Shown here: positions 9,153-18,097 of the stretch, one piece after another
Layout of the letters: the number at the start of each line of letters is the position of its first letter
Position numbering within the stretch: position 1 is the first letter of the stretch
NCBI GenBank assembly: GCA_963772965.1
Contig: CAVYZU010000012.1
Location: 62,001 to 126,000, forward strand
Direction of reading: 5' to 3'
DNA from: AP-15 sp963772965
GTDB taxonomy: Bacteria; Pseudomonadota; Alphaproteobacteria; ATCC43930; CGMCC-115725
DNA length: 64,000 bases
Notes under the pieces: generated by a model
The model's database searches: none
What the model was told of the DNA's origin: nothing
The model's input: the letters and a program-made list of their open reading frames with translations, nothing else
Position numbers and translations under genes: made by a program

Positions 9153-9219
9153 TCTTTGACCCTCCCTTGGGATTCGGCACCCGCCTTCGTTCGGAGACAG
9201 GCGCTAACTTCTGCTTTAT

Positions 9220-9319
9220 CGTCGCTCCCGCGCAAGCGGGAGTCCAGAGCTTGCCCCTGGCTTGAACAGGGGCCGAGGGTACGCACCCGCCCTGGATACC
9301 CGCCTTCGCGGGTATGACG
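9220..9319. repeat. palindromic intergenic repeat, 'CGTC...CCCGC-AAGCGGG' family
   Basis: Two hairpin ends, GCTCCCGCGCAAGCGGGAG and ATACCCGCCTTCGCGGGTAT, face each other around a less conserved middle. The outer ends read CGTC and GACG. Related copies lie at 43627-43731, 44681-44760, 46588-46713 and 62706-62769. This one is intergenic, between the SDR and MetE-like starts. Confidence 0.8.
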
Positions 9320-9339
9320 AGAAGAGGAATCCGCCCATC

Positions 9340-10515
9340 ATGCTGACGACGACGCGCGACATGATCATGCCGACGGCGATTACCGGGTCGTATCCGCGGC
9401 CGTTGTGGTTCGATGCGAGCCTTGAGGGCCGGCCGTTCAAGGCGGCGCTGGGGAACTCGCTGTTTCGCGAGCAATATCTCGACGCGGTCGCGGCGATCAT
9501 CAACGCACAGGAAGCCGCCGGGCTCGACATCGTCACCGATGGCGACAGCCGCTTTGATCTCGCGGTCGGCGGCAAGTCGTGGTTCTTTTATCCGATCGAG
9601 CGGTTGGGCGGGGTTCATGGCCACCGCGATACCTCGCAGGGGTGGATGGGCCGCCATGGGCTCAAGCCCGGGCATATCCTGTGGGAGGTGCAGGAGGCCT
9701 ATCAGCCGGCGGTCGTCACCGAAAAACTGACGCGCGGGCCGCTCGAATACGCCGCATTGTGGCAGATCGCCCAGCGCCTGACCGACCGCCCGGTAAAGTT
9801 CGGCACGATCTGCGCGCCGGGCTTGGCGAGCATGTTGTGGAACCAGCATTACCCCGACGACAAGGCGATGGTGCTCGATTTGTGCGACATCATGAATGCC
9901 GAATTGCGCGAATTGGCCGCCGCCGGCTGCCCGGTGATCCAGGTCGAGGAGCCGCGCCACCACGGGCTGACGACGCGCCCCGACTGCACCGAGGCCGATC
10001 TCGAATTCCAGACCGAGGCATTCAATCGCCAGCTCGCCGGCGTCGATGCCGAGATCTGGGTGCACACCTGCTGGGGCAATCCCAATCAACAGCGGGTTTA
10101 TTGGGAGGTGCCGAGCTACGAGCGCGCCCTGCCCTATCTGCTGCAGTTAAATGCCGACGTCATCACCTTCGAATGCGCCAGCAATGACGGCAAGGACTTG
10201 CCGCTGTTCGGCAAATTCAAGACCGCCAAAAAGATCGGCATTGGCGTCGTCAATCACTGCAATACGATTGTCGAGCCGCCCGAATATGTCGCCGGGCTGG
10301 TCCGCAAAGCGCTCGAATACATCCCGGTCGAGCGGCTGGTGATCACCACCGATTGCGGCTTTGGCCGCGAGGGGCTATCGCGCCGCATTGCCTATTACAA
10401 ATGCGTGTCATTGGTCGCCGGCGCCAACATCGTCCGCCGCGAACTCGGCCTTCCCGAAGCCCACATCCGCGCCGCCGACCCCAAACTCTATTTTGCCGGA
10501 GCGGGCGAAGGGTGA
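9340..10515 (+). CDS. cobalamin-independent methionine synthase-like (MetE C-terminal domain) protein
   Basis: About 391 residues matching the catalytic (C-terminal) barrel of MetE without its N-terminal domain. Typical features are TAITGSYPRP at the N-terminus, VIQVEEP in the middle, and the zinc-site blocks WVHTCWGN, ITFECASN and TTDCGFGREGLSRR. The His and Cys residues in these blocks are the usual zinc ligands. Stand-alone versions are common in proteobacteria and often act on substrates other than homocysteine, so the methyl donor and acceptor are unknown. The frame opens upstream at 9262 through the repeat, but MLTTTRDMIMPTAITGS at 9340 is the sensible start. Confidence 0.85.
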   Translation: MLTTTRDMIMPTAITGSYPRPLWFDASLEGRPFKAALGNSLFREQYLDAVAAIINAQEAAGLDIVTDGDSRFDLAVGGKSWFFYPIERLGGVHGHRDTSQGWMGRHGLKPGHILWEVQEAYQPAVVTEKLTRGPLEYAALWQIAQRLTDRPVKFGTICAPGLASMLWNQHYPDDKAMVLDLCDIMNAELRELAAAGCPVIQVEEPRHHGLTTRPDCTEADLEFQTEAFNRQLAGVDAEIWVHTCWGNPNQQRVYWEVPSYERALPYLLQLNADVITFECASNDGKDLPLFGKFKTAKKIGIGVVNHCNTIVEPPEYVAGLVRKALEYIPVERLVITTDCGFGREGLSRRIAYYKCVSLVAGANIVRRELGLPEAHIRAADPKLYFAGAGEG

Positions 10516-10795
10516 AAGAGCCCGATCGAACGCTGAGCGGCGGGTTTACGGGTGTCCGACTTCGCGAAACCGAGCACACTCGGTCTTTGGGAGCGTGTCA
10601 GCATGACGCCGTCCCGAATTGCGCAGATTCCAGCCATTCGCGGGACGCTGATCGAACTTGCGGGAGTTCGACAGTCAACGGACCGGTAAGACTGGTGGCG
10701 TCCATTGCTCCGGCAACGCGTTGCTTGTACAGCATTGAGATCGCCGGCCGCCAAGGCGGCCACGGCCTACTCGTGGTATCGGTTGGGGGGAAAAA

Positions 10796-11557
10796 ATGAA
10801 ACAACTCAGCATGTTGGTTGTGGTCGTCGGCGCGCTTATTAGCTCGATGGCGTGGGGACAGCAACCGTTGAAGGCAGCGGGACAAGACGCCAAGCCGTGG
10901 GTCCTCCACGATCAAACTGAGTTGTCAGGCGTGGCTGTCGATCTAACACGCGCACTGAGCAAGCAAATCGGTGTTCCCATCGAATACCAGCCGATGATCT
11001 TCGCAGACCTCATCCCGGCGGTCGACAGCGGTAAGATTGACGTAATCGCCACGAATATGGCGATCACACCGGAACGGGAACAAAAAGTTGACTTTAGCAC
11101 GCCGTACTACAATGCACTGCCTGAAGCCCTGGTCGTGCAATCGAGTGATGCAACAGCCTACCGGACTCTTGCGGACCTGAAGGACCTGCCTGTGGGCGCG
11201 CAGAAAGGAAGCATCCAGCTAGCCTTGCTCCAAAGAACCGGGGGCTTCTCGGAAATTAAAATCTACGGCACCCAGAAGGATGCTTGGGAGGCTGTAGCGT
11301 CGGGTCAGATAAGGGCGACCATCACACCGGGGGTCGAGACGCGGTACGCAGCCAAAACAGGTGGCCTGCCTCATGGGGCGCGGGTAGCCGACACCTACCA
11401 ATCTGCGTCACCAAGGCCCAGGGCTGCATTCGCGGTGCGGAAGGGAAACCGTGAATTGCTCGAAAAGATAAACGCCGCGTTCGCCACGCTGGGAGCTGAT
11501 GGGACGCTGAAATCGATCTTCAACAAGTATGGGTTAGATTGGACACCTCCGAAATGA
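10796..11557 (+). CDS. ABC-type amino-acid/polar solute-binding protein (SBP_bac_3 family)
   Basis: 253-residue periplasmic binding protein with a signal peptide (MKQLSMLVVVVGALISSMAWGQ). The family 3 fold is evident: LSGVAVDLTRALSKQIGVPIEY, the block DVIATNMAITPEREQKVDFSTPYY, and C-terminal ATLGADGTLKSIFNKYGLDW. GGGGGG lies just before the ATG. No permease or ATPase gene is adjacent, so it is an orphan or works with a distant transporter. The ligand is unknown. The 280 bp before it contains no gene I can support. Confidence 0.88.
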   Translation: MKQLSMLVVVVGALISSMAWGQQPLKAAGQDAKPWVLHDQTELSGVAVDLTRALSKQIGVPIEYQPMIFADLIPAVDSGKIDVIATNMAITPEREQKVDFSTPYYNALPEALVVQSSDATAYRTLADLKDLPVGAQKGSIQLALLQRTGGFSEIKIYGTQKDAWEAVASGQIRATITPGVETRYAAKTGGLPHGARVADTYQSASPRPRAAFAVRKGNRELLEKINAAFATLGADGTLKSIFNKYGLDWTPPK

Positions 11558-11768
11558 AAGGGGAGAACGGTAGAGCTTGGCTATCGGCCGCGCGTTGACT
11601 GGTTTGGGGCAGAGACGGGCCACTCGGAGTGGGGGCCGCCGCATCCGATGGTTCAGCCAGTTTCGCCCCGCGTCGGTGTGACGGATTTCGTTTCGAGCTG
11701 TTTGACGTCGGCGGGTGCGCGACAGCTTTCTGTCGACAGTGCGCTAAATTGCCTGCGGCCAGAGGGCG

Positions 11769-13669
11769 TCAGTCGCCAGGTAATGTGAACTGAAAGATGG
11801 CGCCGCGTCCCGCGTTGGGGCTGGCCCATAAGCGGCCGTCATGCGACTCGATGATCCGCCGACTGATCGACAGTCCCATACCGGTGCCTTGCGGTTTTGT
11901 CGTGAAAAATGCGTCGAAGATGCGCTCGGCTTCATCGACAGGAAACCCGATGCCCGAATCACTCACCGTAATCAACAGCTGACCTTGCTCGATCCTTTTC
12001 GATGCGATGGTCAGTTCACCACCCGTCTCTCGCATCGCCTCGATGCCGTTGAGCATCAAGTTCATCAAAACCTGCTGCAGCTGTACGCGATCCGCTGTCG
12101 TCCGCGGAAGCGCCCGGTCGAGTTCCGAGCGGATTGAAATGGAGTGCCGATCTGCCGTATTCCCCAGCAAAACCGTCATCTCCCGAAGGATTTCGTTCAA
12201 GTCGACCACTTCCCGTTGTGGCGCGCCGCGCCCGTAAAGTGAGCGCACGCGGTCGATGATGCCGGCGGCGCGCGCCGTCGCGGCGACCATTCGCCGTTGC
12301 AGCGCCGCAGGCTTCGATCACATCGGGTGGATCACGCCGAAGCCATCGCACGCAGGCGTTGGCGTCTATGATGGCGGCGGCGATCGGCTGCTTGATTTCG
12401 TGAGCCAGCGAGGCGGCCAATTCTCCCATCATGCTGACGCGGTTGATGTAGGCAAGATCTGCTTCGAGTTGGCGCAATCTTTCGTGCTCTTCTTCGGCGC
12501 GTTTGCGCTCGGTAATATCTGTCATCGCACCGACGAAGACCAAACGCTCCGGATCTTCGCGGGTCAAACGATGAGCCACGGCTTGCACGTATTTAACAGA
12601 ACCGTCGGCCATCAGCAGGCGATACTCGGCAATAAATTCACACCCCTCTTTAGCGGCGCGGTCAATGATTTGACTGTGACGCATCCGGTCCTCCGGATGA
12701 GTGCGGTCGATTACCAACTGAATGGTCGGCTTTGTCGCAGGCTCCCATTCAAATATTCGATAGGCGCCATCAGACCAATAGATTTCCCCGGTCGAAGCGT
12801 TCCACCCAAAACTCCCCGTTTGGCTCAATTGCTCCGCCGCTGCCAGATACATCTCGCTTCGGCGTAGCGCCTCCTCGGCCTTCTTGCGTTCGGCTCGCTC
12901 GCGGGCCTCGCGAAGCGCGCGCTGCACTGATGGCACGAGCCGTGATAACCGGGTCTTCAGAACATAATCCGTGGCCCCGCTCGTCAGCGCTTCTATCGCT
13001 ATCTCTTCGCCAAAGCCCGAGACAAAGATGAATGGCAGGTCAGGACGGGCACTCAGCGCAAGCTTCAATGCGGAAAGGCCGTCGAACGAAGGAAGTTTGT
13101 AATCGGCGAGGATCAGGTCAAATCCACCGCCTTCGAGAGCGGCCAGGAACTCGGCACGGGTTTCGGCGCGCGTAACGTCACAGACGAAATGATCCGCTTC
13201 GAGGAGCTCTTGAATGAGCTCCGCATCCTGGATGCTGTCCTCCAGCAACAAAACGCGGAGGCGCGGTTCCTCGGCCTTTTTGCGTTCGGCTTGTTCACGG
13301 GCTTCGCGCAGCGCGCGCTGAACCGATGGCACGAGCCGCGATAACCCAGTCTTCAGAACATAGTCCTTGGCCCCGCTCGTCAGCGCGTCGATCGCTATGT
13401 CTTCGCCATAGCCCGAGACAAAGATGAAAGGCAGATCGGGGCGGGCATTCAGCGTGAGCTGCAATGCGGAAAGGCCGTCGAACGAAGGAAGTGCGTAATC
13501 GGCGAGAACCAGGTCAATTCCACCGTCTTCAAGAGCAGCCACGAACTCAGCGCGGGTTTGGACGCGGGTGACGTCACAGACGAAATGATCCGCTTCAAGA
13601 AGCTCTTGAATAAGCTCCGCGTCCTGGACGCTATCCTCCAGCTAACAGAATGCGGAGCGGGGTCGTCAC
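11769..13669 (-). pseudogene. hybrid sensor kinase REC-REC-PAS-HisKA-HATPase with two frameshifts
   Basis: Read across three frames this is one protein: receiver 1 (partly out of frame), receiver 2 (VLLLEDSIQDAEL, LILADYKLPSFDGLSA), a PAS domain (SFGWNASTGEIYWSDGAYRI), HisKA (ELAASLAHEIKQPI) and HATPase (LMNLMLNGIEAM, GTGMGLSISRRIIESH). The likely start is the GTG at 13669, which overlaps the stop of the upstream response regulator. An extra base near 13644 (TTAG where the sister copy has TTG) breaks the frame after eight codons. A second extra base near 12305 moves HisKA out of frame with the ATPase domain. Between the shifts each domain is well preserved, so the damage is recent or a sequence error. 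Part of the operon 15341-11769. Confidence 0.8.
12880..13656. repeat. tandem duplication of a receiver-domain segment, about 396-bp period
   Basis: The two receiver domains of the hybrid kinase are near-identical at DNA level. For example, GTCGAACGAAGGAAG occurs at about 13081 and again at about 13477, and long flanking stretches also match with scattered substitutions. The period is 132 codons. Each unit contains a receiver plus the linker RLVPSVQRALREARE-AERKKAEE. This is a tandem in-frame duplication that has begun to diverge. Confidence 0.8.
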
Positions 13670-14121
13670 GGCGCCTTTTTCACACTGCCCGGCGGCGGCT
13701 CGTTAATGACCGCCCAGAAAACGCCGAGTTCCTTGATTGCATTGACGAATTCGTGAAAATCGACCGGCTTCACAACATAGGCGTTCACGCCGAGTTTGTA
13801 GCTCCTCATCATGTCTTTTTCCTCGTGGGAGGAGGTCAGCACCACCACCGGTATCAGCTTCAGGCGCTCGTCGGATTTGATTTGCTGCAAGACTTCCAGG
13901 CCATCGACTTTCGGCAGTTTCAGGTCGAGCAGCAAGACTGCGGGGTTGTCGTTGGGGCGAGCGCTGAACTCGCCCCGACAATAGAGGTAATCCAGGGCTT
14001 TTTCGCCGTCGCGGGCGACCACGACCTCGTTTGCCAGATTATATTCGCCCAGCGCCGTCATAGTAAGTTCTACGTCTCTCGGGTCGTCCTCGACGAGCAG
14101 AATGCGTGCCAAGTCGCTCAT
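13666..14121 (-). CDS. single-domain response regulator (Rcp1-like)
   Basis: 151 residues forming only a receiver domain. The acidic pair is in ILLVEDDPRDVELT, the phosphoacceptor Asp is in VLLLDLKLPKVDGLEVL, the conserved Thr is in VVVLTSSHEEKD, and the Lys is in AYVVKPVDFHEFV. There is no output domain, so it acts by protein contact or as a phosphorelay step. It overlaps the upstream kinase by four bases (ATGA), and its stop overlaps the GTG of the downstream hybrid kinase. The three genes are thus translationally coupled. Confidence 0.92.
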   Translation of the reverse strand: MSDLARILLVEDDPRDVELTMTALGEYNLANEVVVARDGEKALDYLYCRGEFSARPNDNPAVLLLDLKLPKVDGLEVLQQIKSDERLKLIPVVVLTSSHEEKDMMRSYKLGVNAYVVKPVDFHEFVNAIKELGVFWAVINEPPPGSVKKAP

Positions 14122-15341
14122 AGCGGGTTCGCGGTCCTCTCCACCGCATCTTGTGCTTTAGGGAGTGAGAAATAGAACGTAGCACCTTGATCGACACCGC
14201 CCTCGGCTCGGACCTCCCCACCATGACGGTGGATGATCCGCCGAACGGTCGCCAATCCTATTCCAGTGCCTTCGAACTCTTCCGGAAGATGGAGCCGTTG
14301 AAACACGCCGAACAGTTTATCGACATACCGCATGTCGAACCCCGCGCCATTATCCCTCACGAACACCTCGACTGCGTGTTCCCCGTCGGCACAGCCGATC
14401 TCGATTTCAGTCTGGGTTCGCATGCGGGTGAATTTGACCGCGTTGGCGAGAAGATTGACGATCACCAGCCTCAGCATCGAACGGTCGCCGTAACAGACCG
14501 GAAGAGGATCGATCTTCCAGACAATGCCTCGCCCCGCTGTTTCCTGCCCGATCTCCGCGACGACCTCTTTAACGAGTTGGTCAAGGCTCACCAACGTATT
14601 TTTGGTCTCGGTCCGGCCGATCCTGGAAAACGCCAGCAGATCGTCGATCAGGTTACCCATTCTTTTTGCTGATTCGAGAATTGTTTGCGTAAACCGGCAA
14701 CTCTTCTCGTCAAGCAGGGAAGACGCCTGTTTCTGCAGCAGCTCCGAGTACCCGACGACATGGCGAAGCGGCGCGCGAAGGTCATGGGAGACGGAATAGG
14801 CAAACGATTCTAATTCGTTGTTGCTGGTTTCAAGATCCCTGGCCCGCTTGGCTAGCTCTCTGTTGAGTGTGCGAATTTCGTCTTCTCGCCGCTTGCGCTG
14901 CTCCACCTCAACCTCGAGATTGTCGCGAGCATTGCGAAGATCACTCTCGATGCGGCGTCGAACAGCTACAAACCAGGCAATGATCGCCGCCGAGGCGGTG
15001 AAAATACAAAAGTATGGTAGATCGGCGCTGGAAACTTCGAAGGTGTAAAGGGGCTCGGTGAAGAAGTAATTGAAGCCGGCGGCGGATAGCACTACCGCCA
15101 GCACGGAAGGCCCAACCCCCGCGTACCAGGTGATGACGATGATGGCCAGCGCGAAAAGCGGCAATTCCACGTCGCGAAAGCCGTAGTACTGGAATGCCAG
15201 CGCCGCCCCGAGCGCAACTGCGACGCAAACGATTGCAAAACCGTAGCGGATCGCTGGGTGGCCTCGGTGCAGTTCCACGTTCCAGCGCGCCAAGCTTCGC
15301 CTAACCGTCACATTCGCAGGTCCTTCCGCCAAATGGCTCAT
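14118..15341 (-). CDS. sensor histidine kinase with DUF4118 (KdpD-like) membrane domain
   Basis: 407 residues. Four hydrophobic segments (about residues 30-135) form a DUF4118-type membrane sensor, including FALAIIVITWYAGVGPSVLAV and GFNYFFTEPLYTF. A coiled coil follows (about 140-195), then HisKA with the phosphorylated His in AYSVSHDLRAPLRHV, and a HATPase domain (VIVNLLANAVKFT, FVRDNGAGFDM, GTGIGLATVRRIIHRHGG). It resembles the phytochrome-like kinases that pair with small Rcp1-type regulators, which fits the next gene. The signal is unknown. An IS630 element lies just upstream, and may have separated it from its original promoter. Confidence 0.9.
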   Translation of the reverse strand: MSHLAEGPANVTVRRSLARWNVELHRGHPAIRYGFAIVCVAVALGAALAFQYYGFRDVELPLFALAIIVITWYAGVGPSVLAVVLSAAGFNYFFTEPLYTFEVSSADLPYFCIFTASAAIIAWFVAVRRRIESDLRNARDNLEVEVEQRKRREDEIRTLNRELAKRARDLETSNNELESFAYSVSHDLRAPLRHVVGYSELLQKQASSLLDEKSCRFTQTILESAKRMGNLIDDLLAFSRIGRTETKNTLVSLDQLVKEVVAEIGQETAGRGIVWKIDPLPVCYGDRSMLRLVIVNLLANAVKFTRMRTQTEIEIGCADGEHAVEVFVRDNGAGFDMRYVDKLFGVFQRLHLPEEFEGTGIGLATVRRIIHRHGGEVRAEGGVDQGATFYFSLPKAQDAVERTANPL

Positions 15342-15452
15342 GTTCCGATCACTCTACGGGAAGCGAGCGCAACGCGGCCGTCGACCGATCTGAGAATGTT
15401 ACCGTGCCGCTCTCACCCAGTCGGGTAAGCATAAACGCGGGTCCGCACGTGT

Positions 15453-16577
15453 TCAATCTCGCCCGACAAAAGACCAACCTAGTGGATCGAATCTGAACAC
15501 TTGGTACCCGCGGTTGGCGGCGGCGATGATGCGGTCGGGGTCGGCGGTCCAGGTGAACGGCTTTGGACTGTGGTTGTGTTGGGCAAGGTAACGGTTGATC
15601 GCGGCCTGGAGGTCGACGAGGGAGTGAAACACGCCGCGTTGCAATCGCCGGCGGGTTAGCTTGGCAAAAAAGCCCTCGACGGCGTTGAGCCAGGATGCCG
15701 AGGTGGGGGTGAAGTGGAACGTCCAGCGCGGGTGCCGGGCCAGCCAAGCCCTGACTTTGGGGTGCTTGTGGCTGCCGTAATTGTCAAGGATCACGTGGAC
15801 CAGTCGGCCGGCTGGGATGTCGCGCTCGAGGCGATTGAGAAAGCGCAGGAATTCCTGGTGCCGGTGGCGCTGCATGCACTGCCCGATGACCGTGCCGTCG
15901 AGCACATTGAGGGCGGCAAACAGGGTGGTCGTGCCGTTGCGGATATAATCATGGGTCATTGTCCCGGCGCGGCCTTGCTTGATCGGCAACCCCGGCTGAG
16001 TGCGGTCGAGCGCCTGGATCTGGCTCTTCTCATCGACCGACAGCACCAGGCTGTGCGCCGGAGGGTCGACGTAAAGGCCCACGACATCGCGCAGCCTGGC
16101 GGCAAACTGCGGGTCGCGGCTGAGTTTGAAGACCTGCAACCGATGCGGGGCGAGACCATGGGCGCGCCAGATCTTTTGCACGGTGCTGACCGCCAGCCCC
16201 ATGGCGTCGGCCATCGCGCGGCTCGTCCAATGGGTGGTCTCGCCGGGTGGCGCGCCGAGCGTGAGCGCGATCAATCGCCCGACGACCGGCTCGGGGATCG
16301 GCGCTTTGCCGGGCTTGCGCGTCTTGTCGTGCAACAGGCCATCGACCCCCGCCTCCATGAAGCGGCGCTGCCAGCGCCACACGCAGGGTTTCGACACGCC
16401 GGCCCGGCGCATCACCTCGGCGGTGCCGCAGCCTTCTGCCGTGGCCAGGATGATCCGCGCTCGCCACACATGCTTCTGGACAGCATTGCGATCGCCCACC
16501 ACTGCCTCAAGCCGCTCCCGATCCCCCGGCCCAAGCCGGACTTCAACATCGCTGCGCATCGCAGCATCATGACGCAA
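15453..16577 (-). CDS. IS630 family transposase
   Basis: 374 residues in the frame as read. An N-terminal helix-turn-helix region (EVMRRAGVSKPCVWRWQRRF) is followed by a DDE nuclease: first Asp in LSVDEKSQIQAL, second in VILDNYGSHKHP, Glu in LNAVEGFFAKLTRR. The start may be ATG 16577 or 16559. The C-terminus is odd. The frame runs past the left inverted repeat into host DNA, ending FRFDPLGWSFVGRD. One base fewer near 15489 would give an ending like DSIH and stop at the TAG inside the repeat, the usual arrangement. This suggests a single-base insertion near the 3' end. The catalytic domain is unaffected. Confidence 0.92.
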   Translation of the reverse strand: MRHDAAMRSDVEVRLGPGDRERLEAVVGDRNAVQKHVWRARIILATAEGCGTAEVMRRAGVSKPCVWRWQRRFMEAGVDGLLHDKTRKPGKAPIPEPVVGRLIALTLGAPPGETTHWTSRAMADAMGLAVSTVQKIWRAHGLAPHRLQVFKLSRDPQFAARLRDVVGLYVDPPAHSLVLSVDEKSQIQALDRTQPGLPIKQGRAGTMTHDYIRNGTTTLFAALNVLDGTVIGQCMQRHRHQEFLRFLNRLERDIPAGRLVHVILDNYGSHKHPKVRAWLARHPRWTFHFTPTSASWLNAVEGFFAKLTRRRLQRGVFHSLVDLQAAINRYLAQHNHSPKPFTWTADPDRIIAAANRGYQVFRFDPLGWSFVGRD

Positions 16578-16618
16578 AAGCTCGACTGAGGGAATCTTGT
16601 GTTTCGGTCATACCACTA
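15480..16618. mobile_element. IS630-family insertion sequence
   Basis: About 1.14 kb, bounded by TA dinucleotides at 15480-15481 and 16617-16618, the target duplication typical of this family. Imperfect terminal inverted repeats are visible: the left end begins GTGGATCGAATCTGAACAC, and the reverse complement of the right end begins GTGGTATGACCGAAACAC. One transposase gene fills it. It is inserted between greB (3' side) and the sensor kinase start at 15341. Confidence 0.85.
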
Positions 16619-16714
16619 GCGTCGTCATCGAGCGTATCGGATACGTAGCTTGAGAGATCCATCCTGGGACCCCTTCACTTCGGCAGCCGCCTTATCGCTG
16701 GCGCTAACCCTGCT

Positions 16715-17281
16715 TCATCCTGTCTCGCCTCCTGCGTCGGGGTAACGGATCTCAAGCACTTCGAGCTGTTCGACCCCAGCGGGAGCGCGTAATTCGACGA
16801 GGTCGCCCTCGCGCGCTTTCATCAATGCGCGAGCAATCGGCGAGATCCAGCTGACCTGGCCGCGGGCAAATTCGGCTTCATCGACGCCGACAATCGTGAC
16901 CGTGGTTTCGGCCCCATCCTCATTCTCATAGGTGACGGTCGCGCCGAAAAACACCTGGTCGCGACGCTGTTGCTGCTGCGGATCGACCACCTCGGCGCTC
17001 TCCAGCCGCTTGGTCAGAAAGCGGATGCGTCGGTCGATCTCGCGCAACCGGCGCTTGCCATAGATGTAATCGCCATTCTCGGAGCGATCGCCATTGCCCG
17101 CCGCCCAGGCGACGGTCTCGACCACCTTGGGGCGCTCCATCCGCAGCAGCTGGTATAATTCGTCCTGCATCAGCCGGTGGCCGTGCGGGGTCATGTAGTT
17201 CTTGAAGCCAGTGGGAAACGCAGGCGGCTCGTCTGGCAGCTCGTCCTCGGCATCGGATTCCTTGACAAAAGCTTTGCTCAC
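16715..17281 (-). CDS. greB: transcript-cleavage/elongation factor GreB
   Basis: About 188 residues. The protein rescues backtracked RNA polymerase by stimulating RNA cleavage. The N-terminal coiled coil contains the acidic tip region GNGDRSENGDYIYGKRRLREIDRRI. It is followed by the C-terminal domain (VFFGATVTYENEDG, VSWISPIARALMKAREGDLVEL). I chose the GTG at 17281 because GGAGGG lies six bases upstream and the protein then begins MSKAFVKES; an ATG eight codons earlier is possible. It is divergent from the J-domain gene at 17519. Confidence 0.92.
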   Translation of the reverse strand: MSKAFVKESDAEDELPDEPPAFPTGFKNYMTPHGHRLMQDELYQLLRMERPKVVETVAWAAGNGDRSENGDYIYGKRRLREIDRRIRFLTKRLESAEVVDPQQQQRRDQVFFGATVTYENEDGAETTVTIVGVDEAEFARGQVSWISPIARALMKAREGDLVELRAPAGVEQLEVLEIRYPDAGGETG

Positions 17282-17518
17282 CGACAGCCCTCCTGTTCCC
17301 GACACCGCTCAGCCCTTCGCATCGGTTGCGGGAGCCGATACCGGCCACTCCCTCAGAGTGAACCGCGCCTCCGCCACGGCAGTCAACCGGACTACAGCGG
17401 CCAGCCGGCGACGCGGTTGCGCCGAGTGCCACGCAGGTTTGTTCGGCAGCGCTTGTAGTCGAAGCGATCGGCGGCAGCCGGCCTTGCCACCAAGCGGCGC
17501 GCCACCCATACTGGTTGC

Positions 17519-18097
17519 ATGCGGCGTCTCTCTCTGGACCCGGTTTTCCAGGCTGCGGCCGACCCTCCGGCGCGGATGTGCGACCACCCGGATTGCGTCG
17601 CGGGCGGCGAGTTTCGCGCGCCGAAATCGCGCCTCGACCTGCGCGATTACTATTGGTTCTGCCTCGATCATGTGCGCGCCTATAATGCCGCGTGGAACTA
17701 CTACGCCGGCATGAGCGACAGCGAGATCGAAGCCGAAATCCGCTATGACACGGTCTGGCAGCGACCGACCTGGAAGCTCGGTGACCGCCACGGACCCAGC
17801 GGTGCCGGGCGAATGCGCGATCCGCTGGGCGTGTTTTCCGGCGCCAACGGGCAAAGCCGCCACGAGCGCGGCCGGCCCCACCGCGAGGCCGAGCATCGCG
17901 TGCTGTCAGCCCAGGAGCAGGCGCTGGCGGTGTTCGAAATCGAGCCGCCCTTTACCCCGACCCGGCTCAAGGCGCGATATAAGACGCTGGTCAAACTGCA
18001 TCACCCCGATGCGCATGGCGGCGACAAGGCGGCCGAGGAAAAGCTGAAGATCATCAACCAGGCCTACGCCACGTTGAAGGCCAGCTATTTCAGTTGA
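17519..18097 (+). CDS. J-domain (DnaJ-like) protein upstream of cobS
   Basis: 192 residues. The N-terminal two-thirds is specific to an alphaproteobacterial family (CDHPDCVAGGEFRAPKSRLDL, YYWFCLDHVRAYNAAWNYYAGM). The C-terminus is a J-domain with its HPD signature in LVKLHHPDAHGGDKAAEEKLK. J-domains stimulate Hsp70; here the client may be the cobaltochelatase subunits encoded next (inference from conserved neighbourhood). Its stop overlaps the TTG start of cobS by four bases, so translation is probably coupled. Confidence 0.85.
   Translation: MRRLSLDPVFQAAADPPARMCDHPDCVAGGEFRAPKSRLDLRDYYWFCLDHVRAYNAAWNYYAGMSDSEIEAEIRYDTVWQRPTWKLGDRHGPSGAGRMRDPLGVFSGANGQSRHERGRPHREAEHRVLSAQEQALAVFEIEPPFTPTRLKARYKTLVKLHHPDAHGGDKAAEEKLKIINQAYATLKASYFS

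Noticed and set aside
9220..9319. possible CRISPR array or tRNA-like hairpins in the repeats
   Set aside because: Palindromic units occur singly or in inverted pairs, not as regularly spaced direct repeats, and no cas genes or cloverleaf were found.
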